A stretch of 34,022 nucleotides of DNA from NCBI GenBank assembly GCA_017883385.1, contig JADGNQ010000057.1:1-34022 (forward strand), read 5' to 3'. The notes below the pieces were generated by a model, which saw only the letters and a list, made by a program, of their open reading frames with translations, was not told the origin of the DNA and did no database searches. This document shows positions 24,548 through 33,016 of the stretch, piece by piece. Origin of the DNA: Candidatus Sulfotelmatobacter sp. Its GTDB lineage: Bacteria; Acidobacteriota; Terriglobia; Terriglobales; Acidobacteriaceae. Every line of letters starts with the position of its first letter. Within the stretch, counting starts at the first letter, position 1. A program made the translations under genes and the position numbers.

Positions 24548-25267
24548 CTACAAAGCGAAACGATTCAAGAACGACAGCCAGCTCGAGATGAGCGTAAAAC
24601 GACCAATTACCAGCAATATGCCGAGCGCGATCAGCAGGCCTCCCGAGGCCACTTCCAGCACGTGCATGTGCGAGCGGAAACGGCTGTAAAACTTCAGAAA
24701 GCGCTCCATCAGAAGTGAGGTCAGCAGAAACGGCACCGCCAGCCCCAACGAATAGACCGCCAGCAGGGCAATTCCCTTGACCAGCGTGTCCTGCTCGCTG
24801 GCTATGGCGAGGATCGCCGATAGAATCGGGCCGAGACATGGAGTCCAGCCGAACGCAAACGCGAAGCCGATCACGAAGGCACCGACAGGAGTACTGCTGC
24901 CCTTCAGGCTATGCAGTCGCGCGTCGGTATAAAGCGCCTTGATCTTGAGAATTCCCGTCAGGTGCAACCCAAAAAGAATGATGATGACGCCCGCCACCCT
25001 GGCCAGCGTATGTTTGTAAACTCCAAGTACTTGGCCGACCTCTGTCGCGGCCGCCCCAAGCGCGATGAAAACCACGCTGAAGCCGAGGATGAATCCGACC
25101 GAGTTCACCATCACGCGCCGCATGAGGTGACCTTGCGGGGCCTTGAGTTCTTCCAAGCCGACACCGGAGATCAAAGAAAGATATCCCGGCACAAGAGGCA
25201 GCACGCAGGGCGACAGGAACGAAATCAGGCCCGCGAAAAAGGCTGCGGGAATAGTGGCATCGGTCAT
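24548..25267 (-). CDS. ccdA: Cytochrome c biogenesis / thiol-disulfide exchange membrane protein CcdA
   Basis: A 239-residue six-helix membrane protein matching CcdA, the counterpart of the central DsbD domain. The two redox cysteines are visible: one in 'LSPCVLPLVPGYLS' near residue 21 and one in 'FGWTPCLGPILSA' near residue 143. It carries electrons from cytoplasmic thioredoxin across the membrane to periplasmic thioredoxin-like proteins. It is the first gene of a minus-strand set: the TlpA-like gene follows by 16 bases and the DsbD-alpha-like gene by 45 more. The ATG at 25267 is well placed for the first helix. Confidence 0.95.
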   Translation of the reverse strand: MTDATIPAAFFAGLISFLSPCVLPLVPGYLSLISGVGLEELKAPQGHLMRRVMVNSVGFILGFSVVFIALGAAATEVGQVLGVYKHTLARVAGVIIILFGLHLTGILKIKALYTDARLHSLKGSSTPVGAFVIGFAFAFGWTPCLGPILSAILAIASEQDTLVKGIALLAVYSLGLAVPFLLTSLLMERFLKFYSRFRSHMHVLEVASGGLLIALGILLVIGRFTLISSWLSFLNRFAL

Positions 25268-25362
25268 CGGCTTTTATTGTACCTGCTGCGTGCTGCCTCA
25301 TCAGAATAAGACGTGCGGGGCGGATTAAGTTGCAGTCTTTGCAAAGCGATTTACAGACCGAT

Positions 25363-26409
25363 TCAGCGCGCTTTGGTGGGTTTCGCTGCCGCCGGAGGTG
25401 CCCCCGCTGACGGCATCTCCACCGACGATTCCAGCAGTTTGCGGAAAACGCCAGTCGGGACGGTCGCATAGAGCACGGCGCGGCTGTCTTCCTGCCGTAC
25501 CTGCAGGCTGTCGAACAGGGCCTTTACGTCAGCATCGCTCCCCGGCGATCCGACCGACGTCTCCGCGCTGTGAAACATGGCCAGAAACACGGTCAGCTTG
25601 TCAGTGATGCTGCGCGCGTCCTCGGTGCTAGCCGCCCAGGCCTCCGCCCGCAGGTGCAACGCGCCTGTGCGCAACGGCAGATGCAGCGGATTGTAACTGG
25701 CGGAAATCACCAGATCGGCGGGCTTGGGGAAAACCGAAGACCATCCCCCAAAATCCGCAGCCGAGGGTACGACATGCGCCACCACCCAAACCGGGCTCGC
25801 CAACTGCACCCGTTTGTAATAACGCCGGAGCAAGGCCGGGCCTCCGAACGGAGACGCCAGCCGCCTCGACCGGTCGACCATGCCCCGAATAACGTTAGCA
25901 TCGTCGTGGTTCGACGCCGCCACTGCATCCACGCTGAGAATGGCCACACGGAAACTTCGCCCCTCGACTGGAATGGAGAAAATCTCGACCGAGCCATAGT
26001 TCTCGACCGATTGCGCCGTGTGCCGCAAATAGGCGGCCAGCCGTCCTCCATCAAACTTCCCCACAAAAACTTCAGAAAAACGTGGCTCCGGGGCAGCCCC
26101 ACCGCTCCCGCCTCCCGGCCAGTTCGCCGGATAGTGAACAGCAAATGCCACCGTCTCCAGGTCCCGCTCAAATTCGAAGCCCGTTTCCTGGATGAACCGC
26201 TCATACTCCGGATCGTGCGACACCGCGGGCAACGGGTTCGCGCTTAACCTGCGGACCCAGCTGAAATCGGCATAGAGAAAAGCGTCAGCGCCGGGCAGCA
26301 GCCGCGCGGCTTCCGGCGGTGCGTGCTTTCGCAGTTGAACCGCGACGGTCACCGCCGCGGCCACAATCACCACGGCCAGAGCGATAGGGAGAGTGCGTCT
26401 AATTCGCAT
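25363..26409 (-). CDS. Membrane-anchored periplasmic protein of unknown function
   Basis: A 348-residue protein with a short positive N-terminus and a membrane segment or uncleaved signal at about residues 8-25, then 'LLPGADAFLYADFSWVRRL', a pattern I associate with DUF3352-like surface-exposed proteins. Repeated strand-helix units follow, with a Gly/Ser/Pro-rich loop near 100-110 and a Pro/Ala/Lys-rich tail. There are no catalytic motifs. It lies between ccdA and the orphan permease, 95 bases from the former and about 100 from the latter, all on the minus strand. Co-transcription with either is possible but not shown. Confidence 0.65.
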   Translation of the reverse strand: MRIRRTLPIALAVVIVAAAVTVAVQLRKHAPPEAARLLPGADAFLYADFSWVRRLSANPLPAVSHDPEYERFIQETGFEFERDLETVAFAVHYPANWPGGGSGGAAPEPRFSEVFVGKFDGGRLAAYLRHTAQSVENYGSVEIFSIPVEGRSFRVAILSVDAVAASNHDDANVIRGMVDRSRRLASPFGGPALLRRYYKRVQLASPVWVVAHVVPSAADFGGWSSVFPKPADLVISASYNPLHLPLRTGALHLRAEAWAASTEDARSITDKLTVFLAMFHSAETSVGSPGSDADVKALFDSLQVRQEDSRAVLYATVPTGVFRKLLESSVEMPSAGAPPAAAKPTKAR

Positions 26410-26507
26410 GAAATGCGGTCAGGGGGGAAATGATAGCACTGGGATCACTTCGGAAGTGAGGGAAGACCGGGGAAGGTTCTGCCACTGCGGCATTTCGGAG
26501 GCACAGG

Positions 26508-29261
26508 TCATTCATGCCGCAGCGCAGTCATCGGGTCGATTTGAGCCGCCCGCCGCGCGGGCACACATCCTGCCAGAAGCGCCGCCACCAGCAGAATGCC
26601 TATTGCCGTGCCCAGCGCCACAGGATCATTCGGCTTCATCCCAAACAGAAAAGATTCCACAAACTTCGATGTCCCGAGGGCAACCGGCAGGCTAATCGCC
26701 AGCCCGACTGCCGCCAGTACCACAACCTCGCGCAACACCATCCATAGGACCGGGCCGCGCTGTGCTCCGAGCGCCATACGAATCCCGATTTCGCCTGTCC
26801 GTCGTGCCACCGTGTAGGAGATCGTGCCGTAGAGCCCCACGCATGCAATCGTCAAGGCCAGCATCGCGAAAGCCGAGCACAGCTCGGCCAGCACGGTCTC
26901 CTGGTGCATAGCGTCTCCTATTTCTGCCTTCTGCGTTCTCACTTCGGAAAGCGGCAAGCCCGCGTCCGCCTGATGAACGATCTCCCGAACCGTATTGACG
27001 AAGGCCAGAGGATCGCCCTTGATTCGCAGCGCAAACGTCATTTCATTCGGCAGGGGATACCCTTGGTTGTAGGGGATATATACCACCGGTGGAGTCTCTC
27101 TCCTCAGGTCGCCATAGTGAGCGCTCCTGGCTACGCCGACGATTTCCATGTCGCGACCAGGGTTAATGCCCAGGATGAGATGTTTCCCCAGCGGATTCTC
27201 ACCGGGGAAGTTGATTTTGGCGAACCGTTCGTTGATGACCGCAACTGACGGTGTCCCCGGGCGGTCGCTTTCTTCGACGTCGCGACCGGAGAGAATTGGA
27301 ATCTGCATCGTCGTCAGGAATTGCGGCCCCACGGTTAGGTAGCGGGTGGCTCGGTCGGGCGGTGCGCCCGGTCGGCTGATGGGCATCTGGTCCTCGCCCC
27401 CGATCAGCGATCCCCGGGCGAGCCCGACGCTTTGCACACCCGGAATCTCCGCCAGCCGCTGCCGCACCCTACCGTAAAAATCGGCGATCTCCGGGTTGCG
27501 ATGCCCGGACTGCGTGGCGTTCAACTGAAACAGCAGCAGGTTCTCGCGATTGAATCCGAGATTCACCGATTGCAGATTCGACAGCGTGCGCACGAACAGT
27601 CCCGCCGCGACCAGAATCAACAGAGAAATCGCAATCTGGCCAACCACCAAAGCCTGGTTGACGCTGATAGGCAGAAAATTGAATCGACCGTGACGCGGGC
27701 GCGGCTGGCTCCCCCGCGTTTCCTTCAAGGCGTCGACGAGATCAACCTTGGTGGATTGCAAGGCCGGAACCAGGCCGAACGCCATGCCCGTGAGCAATGC
27801 AAGCCCGGCGGTGACAGCCAGCACATGCCAGTTGAGTTCGGCGCGCAACAGATCTTGATTCGAGCCGCCCGCCAGCAGCACCGTGAGAAAGCGAATTCCC
27901 CCGAGCGCCACCAGAACACCGAGGGCTCCGCCCAGCGCAGCGAGAAGAACACTCTCGGTCAAGAGTTGCCGAGCCACCCGCCAGCGGCTCGCTCCCTCGG
28001 TCAGGCGCAGCGCGATTTCTCTTCGCCGCGAAGCGGCGCGCACCAGCAGCAGATTGGCGACGTTCGAACACGCAATCGCAAGTATCAACGCCACGAGCGT
28101 CATTAAGACGTAGAGCGGTTTCGAGAACTGCCGGCGCAAAGTGTCGAGTCCACCGGCGCCTTGCTTGAGATAAAGCACGGGAAGATTTGCTCGCTGCTGG
28201 TCGTTTTGCGCAGTGGTCGCCACCCAATGTTGAAACCGCGGCGCCAGTTGTGCCTGCGCCTGCTCCAGACTTACGCCTGGCCGAAGCCGCGCCATCGTTT
28301 CGACCCAGTAATAGTTCCGGTCAAGATAGTCGGCGGGCTGGAAACCGAACGCATCGCCCGCTCCGAGCACGAGGTTGGCATGCATCGGAACAAAGAAGTC
28401 CGGTACTGACGATGGATCGACTCCAAAAAAGTCCGGCGGCGTCACTCCAATCACCGTGAACGGCAGATTGTTAATCAGAATCAATCGCCCGGTGACGCTT
28501 GCCGCTGCTCCGAAACGCTTCTCCGCATAAGCATGGCTGACCACCACCACATTCGCTGCACCCACGCGGTCGTCGTCGGGGAGAACCACCCGCCCCGCAA
28601 ACGGCGCAACGCCGAGCCCCTGGAAATAAGTTCCTGAAACCAGTTCGCCTGCAGCGGTATCGGCTTGGCCATTTACCGCCACGCTCACGGCGCGCACTTC
28701 CCGCGTGTGGCAATACGCGAATACGTCGGAAAAGACGGCATCACTCTTCTGGAGAATCTCGAAGGCCGGATAAGGAAATATGCCGCTGACCGATCCCAAC
28801 TTGGGGTCGTCCTCGACGTCTCCGCTCATGCTCTGCATGACGAAGTCCTGCTGCGCGGGCTTGGCATGCCAGTTCAACACGACCAGCGAAGCTGGATCGG
28901 AAACTGGCAGCGAGCGCAGCAGGAGCGAATCGAGAAAACTGTAGATCGCGGTGTTGGCTCCAATGCCGAGCGCCATGACCAGCAGCGCCACCAGCGTGAA
29001 GCCTGGGGCTTTCGCCAACACACGCGCGGCGTAACGGAAGTCCCGCCAGGTGTCTTCCAGCCACGCGATGCGATTCATTTCCCACACCTGGTCGCGGATG
29101 CGCTGCGGATTGCCCAGCTTGATGTAAGCCTGCCGCCGCGCCTCTTCCGGGCTCATCCCACGCGCCAGGTTGTCGTCAATCTCGTGCGCCAAGTGCGATT
29201 CGAGTTCTGCCGACAAGTCAGCGTCTTCCGCCGATCGTCTGAAAAGTCGTTTGAGATTCAC
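26508..29261 (-). CDS. MacB/FtsX-type orphan permease with N-terminal prefix domain (ADOP type)
   Basis: A 917-residue protein starting at GTG 29261 with GGGAGA just upstream. An ATG at 29357 would overlap the upstream PadR gene and adds no homologous sequence. Residues 15-60 are a soluble 'permease prefix' domain ('ELESHLAHEIDDNLARGMSP', 'AYIKLGNP'). The first membrane segment follows near 86-108, then a MacB-like periplasmic domain, an FtsX three-helix block, a second periplasmic domain and a second FtsX block ending 'DPMTALRHE'. This is the layout of acidobacterial duplicated orphan permeases, so called because no ATPase lies beside them. Here too none is seen. It lies 44 bases after a PadR gene on the same strand and is probably co-regulated by it. 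Confidence 0.92.
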   Translation of the reverse strand: MNLKRLFRRSAEDADLSAELESHLAHEIDDNLARGMSPEEARRQAYIKLGNPQRIRDQVWEMNRIAWLEDTWRDFRYAARVLAKAPGFTLVALLVMALGIGANTAIYSFLDSLLLRSLPVSDPASLVVLNWHAKPAQQDFVMQSMSGDVEDDPKLGSVSGIFPYPAFEILQKSDAVFSDVFAYCHTREVRAVSVAVNGQADTAAGELVSGTYFQGLGVAPFAGRVVLPDDDRVGAANVVVVSHAYAEKRFGAAASVTGRLILINNLPFTVIGVTPPDFFGVDPSSVPDFFVPMHANLVLGAGDAFGFQPADYLDRNYYWVETMARLRPGVSLEQAQAQLAPRFQHWVATTAQNDQQRANLPVLYLKQGAGGLDTLRRQFSKPLYVLMTLVALILAIACSNVANLLLVRAASRRREIALRLTEGASRWRVARQLLTESVLLAALGGALGVLVALGGIRFLTVLLAGGSNQDLLRAELNWHVLAVTAGLALLTGMAFGLVPALQSTKVDLVDALKETRGSQPRPRHGRFNFLPISVNQALVVGQIAISLLILVAAGLFVRTLSNLQSVNLGFNRENLLLFQLNATQSGHRNPEIADFYGRVRQRLAEIPGVQSVGLARGSLIGGEDQMPISRPGAPPDRATRYLTVGPQFLTTMQIPILSGRDVEESDRPGTPSVAVINERFAKINFPGENPLGKHLILGINPGRDMEIVGVARSAHYGDLRRETPPVVYIPYNQGYPLPNEMTFALRIKGDPLAFVNTVREIVHQADAGLPLSEVRTQKAEIGDAMHQETVLAELCSAFAMLALTIACVGLYGTISYTVARRTGEIGIRMALGAQRGPVLWMVLREVVVLAAVGLAISLPVALGTSKFVESFLFGMKPNDPVALGTAIGILLVAALLAGCVPARRAAQIDPMTALRHE

Positions 29262-29305
29262 AGTCGCTTCTCCCGGTGAATTGCTCGCGCTCGATACCGG
29301 TCTCT

Positions 29306-29644
29306 CTAAGGGGTCTCTCCCAGAATGCGGCCGATCGCCGCGACCACCAGCCGCCAACGGTCGGTCTCGGTGGTGAGCTGCTTCCTACCCGCGGCCGTCA
29401 GCTTGTAAAACTTCGCCTTGCGGTTGTTTTCGCTCGTCCCCCAATACGAAGTCACCCAGCCGCGATGCTCCAGCCGGTGCAGCCCGGGATACAGCGACCC
29501 CTGTTCGACTTCCAGCACGTTCTCCGACATATGCTCGATGACATGCGCGATTGTGTGGCCATGCGCCGGACCTGTGACCAGCGTTCGCAGGATCAGCATG
29601 TCGAGTGTGCCTTGCACCATTTCAGAGTTTGTGCGATCGGCCAT
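29306..29644 (-). CDS. Acidobacterial-type PadR transcriptional regulator
   Basis: A 112-residue PadR regulator from the ATG at 29644, preceded by GGGGAGA; the frame extends six codons further but the ribosome binding site fixes this start. It contains '[20 protein letters not shown]', '[18 protein letters not shown]' and '[15 protein letters not shown]', the standard winged helix of the PadR group that accompanies orphan permeases in Acidobacteria. It lies between two large permeases: one downstream on the same strand and one divergent. A 24-base palindrome at 29672-29695 lies just upstream of its start and is a likely self-regulatory operator that could also control the divergent permease. 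Confidence 0.93.
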   Translation of the reverse strand: MADRTNSEMVQGTLDMLILRTLVTGPAHGHTIAHVIEHMSENVLEVEQGSLYPGLHRLEHRGWVTSYWGTSENNRKAKFYKLTAAGRKQLTTETDRWRLVVAAIGRILGETP

Positions 29645-29671
29645 CGTTCTCCCCTCGAACATCTAGGCAAA

Positions 29672-29695
29672 AGAGCGTACACCACTCGACGCTCT
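29672..29695. promoter_or_regulatory. Candidate PadR operator in the divergent promoter region
   Basis: AGAGCGT (29672-29678) and ACGCTCT (29689-29695) form a perfect 7-base inverted repeat around ten bases. It lies 28 bases upstream of the padR start and about 80 bases upstream of the divergent permease. Binding by the neighbouring PadR is inferred. Confidence 0.5.
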
Positions 29696-29775
29696 ATGGG
29701 AAGCGGAAAATCTCGGGTTTGGGCGCCTGCGGAACGGATTGATATCATTTTGACTTTCTATCCGTCCAAACAGCC

Positions 29776-32187
29776 ATGTTCAGCGCAATCTGGGGAGATA
29801 TCCGCTACGCCGTTCGAATCATGTGCCGGACGCCGCTGTTCACGGCCACAGTGGTTCTCACCGTGGCCATTGCCATTGCCGCCAATGCGACCATCTTCAC
29901 GGTCGTGAACGCGGTCATGATCCGCTCGCTGCCGTTCGTCGAGCCCAACCGGATCATGCAGGTGGCAGAGAAAAACGACAAGCTCAACCTGCCCACGTTC
30001 GCGGCTTCCGTGCTGAATTTTCTTTCCTGGCGCGAGCAGACGCGGTCGTTCGAGCAACTCGCCGCAGTGGGCTTCGCCACCTTCACGCTGAGTGGTAATA
30101 GTGAGCCCGAGCAACTCACCGGAAACCGCATCAGCCCGGTCCTGACGCATGTGCTTGGCACCAAACTCCTCGCTGGTCGAGAGTTCACGGCGGACGAAGA
30201 AAAGCCCGGCGGCGCTGCCGTTGCCATTGTCGGAGAAGGTTTGTGGAAGCGTCGTTTTGCCTCGGACGCGACCCTCGTGGGTCGAACGATTTCGCTGGAT
30301 GGCGTGCCCACGACGATTGTCGGCATCGCGCCGGCGTCCCTGAAACTGATCGGCGGTGGCGATGTCTATACACCATTGACGATCGATCCTGGCAAGGAGC
30401 TCCGCCTCAACCATGTGATCATCGTTTTCGGCAGGCTCAGACCCGGGGTCACGCCGCAGCAGGCGGAGGCGGAGATGGATACGATCTCGGCCCGCGTCGG
30501 CAAGCAATATCCGGAAGTGCGCTACTGGGGCATTCATCTCCTCAGCTTGTTCGACACCTTTGTGACGCCAGATCTGAAAACGGGATTGCTCGTTCTGCTC
30601 GTGGCCGTGGTGTTCGTACTGCTGATCGCGTGCGCCAACATCGCGAACCTGCTGCTGGCGCGCGCCGCGACCCGGCAGAAGGAAATGGCCGTGCGCACCG
30701 CGCTGGGCGCCACGCGCGGCCGACTGCTTCGTCAACTTCTGGTGGAGAGTGTCGCGCTTGCGCTCATCGGTGGCGGCGCTGGCTTGCTGGGAGCGGTCGG
30801 CGCCGTGCGCGTGCTGACCCGATCCTTACCGGAAGGGACATTGCCTTTCCCCGATGTCGCAGTCGACTCGAACGTACTGTGGTTCGGTTTCGCGCTGACG
30901 ATTGCCACCGGTCTGCTGTTTGGCCTCGCGCCAGCGTGGCTCATAGCAACCGTCAAGACCAACGAGACGCTCAAAGAGGGCGGACGCGGCTCGACCGGCG
31001 GCATCCGCGGCTGGTTACGCGACAGCCTCGCCGCGGGCGAAGTTGCCCTCGCCGCGATTCTGCTGATTGGTGCGGGGCTGCTCATACAGAGTCTCGCCAA
31101 CCTGCAGCGCGTGCGACTGGGATTCGACTCCGAGAAACTGATCACTTTCCAACTCGCTCCGCCGGTCCCGCAATATCCCCTGGCCGACAAAGGCCCGGAG
31201 TTCTATCGCACGCTCATCACGAACCTGCAATCGATTCCGGGGGCGCGCGCCGTGGCGGTTTGCAGTGGTATTCCTTTCGGCGCCGGAAATTACGCCAGGC
31301 ATCCCATGATCACCACTGAGCCGTCCGTGTTGCCTCCGGGCACAGCCGTGCCGATCGATTGGCGAAGTATCAGTCCGGGCTACTTCGACACGATGCGAAT
31401 ACCGCTGCTGCATGGCCGCACCTTCACCGACGCCGACGTCCGCACCGCTCCGTTGGTGATGGTTGTCAGCCAATCCACGGCCCAGAAGTTCTTTGGCGAC
31501 GCCGACCCGATCGGAAAAGCCCTGCGCCCCAGCGCCAAGCCGGAACTCGCCTACACAATCGTCGGAGTTGTGGGTGACGTGCGCGATCAGGCTCTGAACC
31601 AGCAAACCCCGACGCTTTACTACTCGATTCCGCAACGGGGTTCGTGGCCGCTCATGGACGTCGTAGTGCGCAGCGCCGGTCCACCGGGAGCGCTGCTGCC
31701 CTCGATTCGCCAGCGAATCCACGACATGGATGCGGGCCTCGCCTTGGCCAACGTGAACACGATGGAACAATGGCTGTCGAACAGCGCAGCCCAGCCGCGG
31801 CTCAACACGGTCTTGCTGACGGCTTTCGCGGGCGTCGCGCTGCTGATTGCTGCAATCGGGATCTACGGTGTCCTGGCCTACTCCGTGAACCAGCGCACGC
31901 GCGAGATCGGTCTACGCATGGCCTTGGGTGCGACGCCCCGCAGCGTGCTGCAACTCATTGTCAGTCAAGGGATGAAGGTGGTGCTCATCGGCGTCGGCAT
32001 AGGCCTCGCCGGTGGGCTCGCCCTTGGTCGCGCGGTGTCGAGTCTTGTTTTCGGCGTGCCGGTCCACGATCCCGCAACGTTCAGTGTGGTCGCCGTGGTA
32101 CTGACAGCGGTTGCGCTCGCGGCTTGCATCATTCCAGCGCGGCGGGCCGCGCGCGTCGATCCCATGGTGGCCTTGCGAGAGGAGTGA
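29776..32187 (+). CDS. MacB/FtsX-type orphan permease without prefix domain (ADOP type)
   Basis: An 803-residue permease with the MacB-FtsX-MacB-FtsX layout: membrane segment 1 near 22-42, a periplasmic domain to about 265, FtsX block 1 around 270-410, a second periplasmic domain with 'GRTFTDADVRTAPLVMVVSQ', and FtsX block 2 ending 'ARRAARVDPMVALREE'. It begins directly with 'MFSAIWGDIRYAVRIMCRTP' and so lacks the prefix domain of the other permease in this window. No ATPase gene is adjacent. It is divergent from the PadR gene, across 131 bases that hold a palindrome. Such proteins probably work as membrane-export or mechanotransmission components; the cargo is unknown. Confidence 0.92.
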   Translation: MFSAIWGDIRYAVRIMCRTPLFTATVVLTVAIAIAANATIFTVVNAVMIRSLPFVEPNRIMQVAEKNDKLNLPTFAASVLNFLSWREQTRSFEQLAAVGFATFTLSGNSEPEQLTGNRISPVLTHVLGTKLLAGREFTADEEKPGGAAVAIVGEGLWKRRFASDATLVGRTISLDGVPTTIVGIAPASLKLIGGGDVYTPLTIDPGKELRLNHVIIVFGRLRPGVTPQQAEAEMDTISARVGKQYPEVRYWGIHLLSLFDTFVTPDLKTGLLVLLVAVVFVLLIACANIANLLLARAATRQKEMAVRTALGATRGRLLRQLLVESVALALIGGGAGLLGAVGAVRVLTRSLPEGTLPFPDVAVDSNVLWFGFALTIATGLLFGLAPAWLIATVKTNETLKEGGRGSTGGIRGWLRDSLAAGEVALAAILLIGAGLLIQSLANLQRVRLGFDSEKLITFQLAPPVPQYPLADKGPEFYRTLITNLQSIPGARAVAVCSGIPFGAGNYARHPMITTEPSVLPPGTAVPIDWRSISPGYFDTMRIPLLHGRTFTDADVRTAPLVMVVSQSTAQKFFGDADPIGKALRPSAKPELAYTIVGVVGDVRDQALNQQTPTLYYSIPQRGSWPLMDVVVRSAGPPGALLPSIRQRIHDMDAGLALANVNTMEQWLSNSAAQPRLNTVLLTAFAGVALLIAAIGIYGVLAYSVNQRTREIGLRMALGATPRSVLQLIVSQGMKVVLIGVGIGLAGGLALGRAVSSLVFGVPVHDPATFSVVAVVLTAVALAACIIPARRAARVDPMVALREE

Positions 32188-32210
32188 AAGGGATTAGCGT
32201 GTCGGATCTC

Positions 32211-32277
32211 GGGTGGAGGCGCAGGGCGTTAGGCTCACACCGGGTCAAGCTTCCGCCACCCTCTATTGCGCCCTAAC
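32211..32277 (+). other. Region with interleaved complementary segments after the permease
   Basis: GGGTGGAGG (32211-32219) pairs with CCGCCACCC (32253-32261, one mismatch), and AGGGCG (32223-32228) pairs with CGCCCT (32269-32274). The pairs interleave, as in a pseudoknot. It might be the 3' end structure of the permease transcript or chance complementarity in GC-rich sequence. Confidence 0.2.
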
Positions 32278-32369
32278 TTCCCCTTGTGATAACTTAACTA
32301 ATTGTCCCGGACATCTGGCAGGGATCAGAGGGATTGGTTTGCGCGAAGGCGCGTCTTTCCCCCGAATTT

Positions 32370-32445
32370 GCTGGCGTAGCTCAGTTGGTAGAGCATCTGA
32401 TTTGTAATCAGAGGGTCGGGGGTTCAAATCCCTTCGCCAGCTCCA
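32370..32445 (+). tRNA. tRNA-Thr (anticodon TGT)
   Basis: A complete 76-base cloverleaf: acceptor GCTGGCG/CGCCAGC, D arm GCTC-AGTTGGTA-GAGC, anticodon stem TCTGA/TCAGA with loop TTTGTAA, T loop TTCAAAT, and an encoded CCA end. The anticodon TGT reads Thr codons ACA (and possibly ACG). It is the first of four tRNA genes leading to tuf. Confidence 0.95.
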
Positions 32446-32531
32446 GTAAATGTACTTTCCGGCAGGCGGCGGACTCAGTTAGCGGCGCAACAGGTTTTTC
32501 CAACGCACTCCATTCGGAACTTTCCGGTGTG

Positions 32532-32552
32532 CAGTGATCAGTAGTCAGTGAT
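32532..32552. repeat. Heptad repeat CAGTGAT x3
   Basis: Three tandem 7-base units, CAGTGAT, CAGTAGT and CAGTGAT, in the spacer between tRNA-Thr and tRNA-Tyr. The period matches the GCTGANN arrays elsewhere but the unit differs. Confidence 0.6.
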
Positions 32553-32703
32553 CTTCGCGGTGTCTTCTTGCGCGAGCCTTGGTTTCCCTGTGTTGCGAAT
32601 GTAAGTAATACGTGGTCTGCGGGGTTCCCGTGAGCGCTATCCGGCGGCCCCGTATGGTGGTCTGCTGGACGGAGCGTAACGGCCGCATCGCCCGGGAATT
32701 TTT

Positions 32704-32792
32704 GCACAGGTGGGTGAGTGGTTAAAGCCAACAGACTGTAAATCTGTCCCTCCTAGCGAGGTACGAAGGTTCGAATCCTTCCCTGTGCACCA
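32704..32792 (+). tRNA. tRNA-Tyr (anticodon GTA)
   Basis: An 89-base tRNA with a long variable arm, as expected for Tyr: acceptor GCACAGG/CCTGTGC, anticodon stem ACAGA/TCTGT with loop CTGTAAA, variable arm around CCTCC-TAGC-GAGG, T loop TTCGAAT, and an encoded CCA end. Confidence 0.95.
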
Positions 32793-32799
32793 TGATTCT

Positions 32800-32839
32800 G
32801 TGAGTCGCTGATTTTTGTGAATCGCTGATCTGTGAATCG
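32800..32839. repeat. Imperfect direct repeats GTGARTCGCTGAT
   Basis: GTGAGTCGCTGAT (32800-32812), GTGAATCGCTGAT (32817-32829) and a partial third copy GTGAATCG (32832-32839). The third copy supplies the GTG start codon of the small membrane protein that follows. Confidence 0.65.
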
Positions 32840-33011
32840 TTTGTCCATCGCGCTGGTCTGCTACGTCGTGCTGGGAGCGCTGACGTGGACCACGATTACC
32901 GACCCGAAGTTGCGGGCGGGAACGTTGCTGATCCTGGCGCTGTTCGCGGTGAAGTCGGTGCTGCGCCGCAAGGACGTGCTGCACGCGGACAAAGGAAGCG
33001 ACGCGGACTAG
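32832..33011 (+). CDS. Small two-helix membrane protein of unknown function
   Basis: A 59-residue frame from GTG at 32832 to TAG at 33011, lying entirely between tRNA-Tyr and the second tRNA-Thr. The peptide has two hydrophobic segments (about 4-20, 'LSIALVCYVVLGALTW', and 30-44, 'GTLLILALFAVKSVL'), a short polar turn 'TITDPKLRA' and a charged C-terminal tail (RRKDVLHADKGSDAD). This is the pattern of a real small inner-membrane hairpin protein with a positive-inside C-terminus. Codon use is strongly GC-ending, as in the neighbouring genes, which supports coding. No strong ribosome binding site is seen: the start lies within a repeat. No family was recognised. Confidence 0.6.
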   Translation: MNRLSIALVCYVVLGALTWTTITDPKLRAGTLLILALFAVKSVLRRKDVLHADKGSDAD

Positions 33012-33016
33012 GTTTC

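Noticed and set aside
25570..26247. 225-codon plus-strand frame opposite the anchored protein at 25363-26409
   Set aside because: Arg/His-rich product without motifs, antisense to a frame with a membrane anchor and regular fold-like pattern.
26445..26459. TCACTT-CGG-AAGTGA hairpin between two minus-strand genes
   Set aside because: Only six pairs and no T run on either side, so a terminator call is not justified.
26508..32187. Two orphan permeases as a recent duplication or mobile element
   Set aside because: Their sequences differ strongly throughout and one lacks the prefix domain, so the split is old. No insertion-sequence features flank them.
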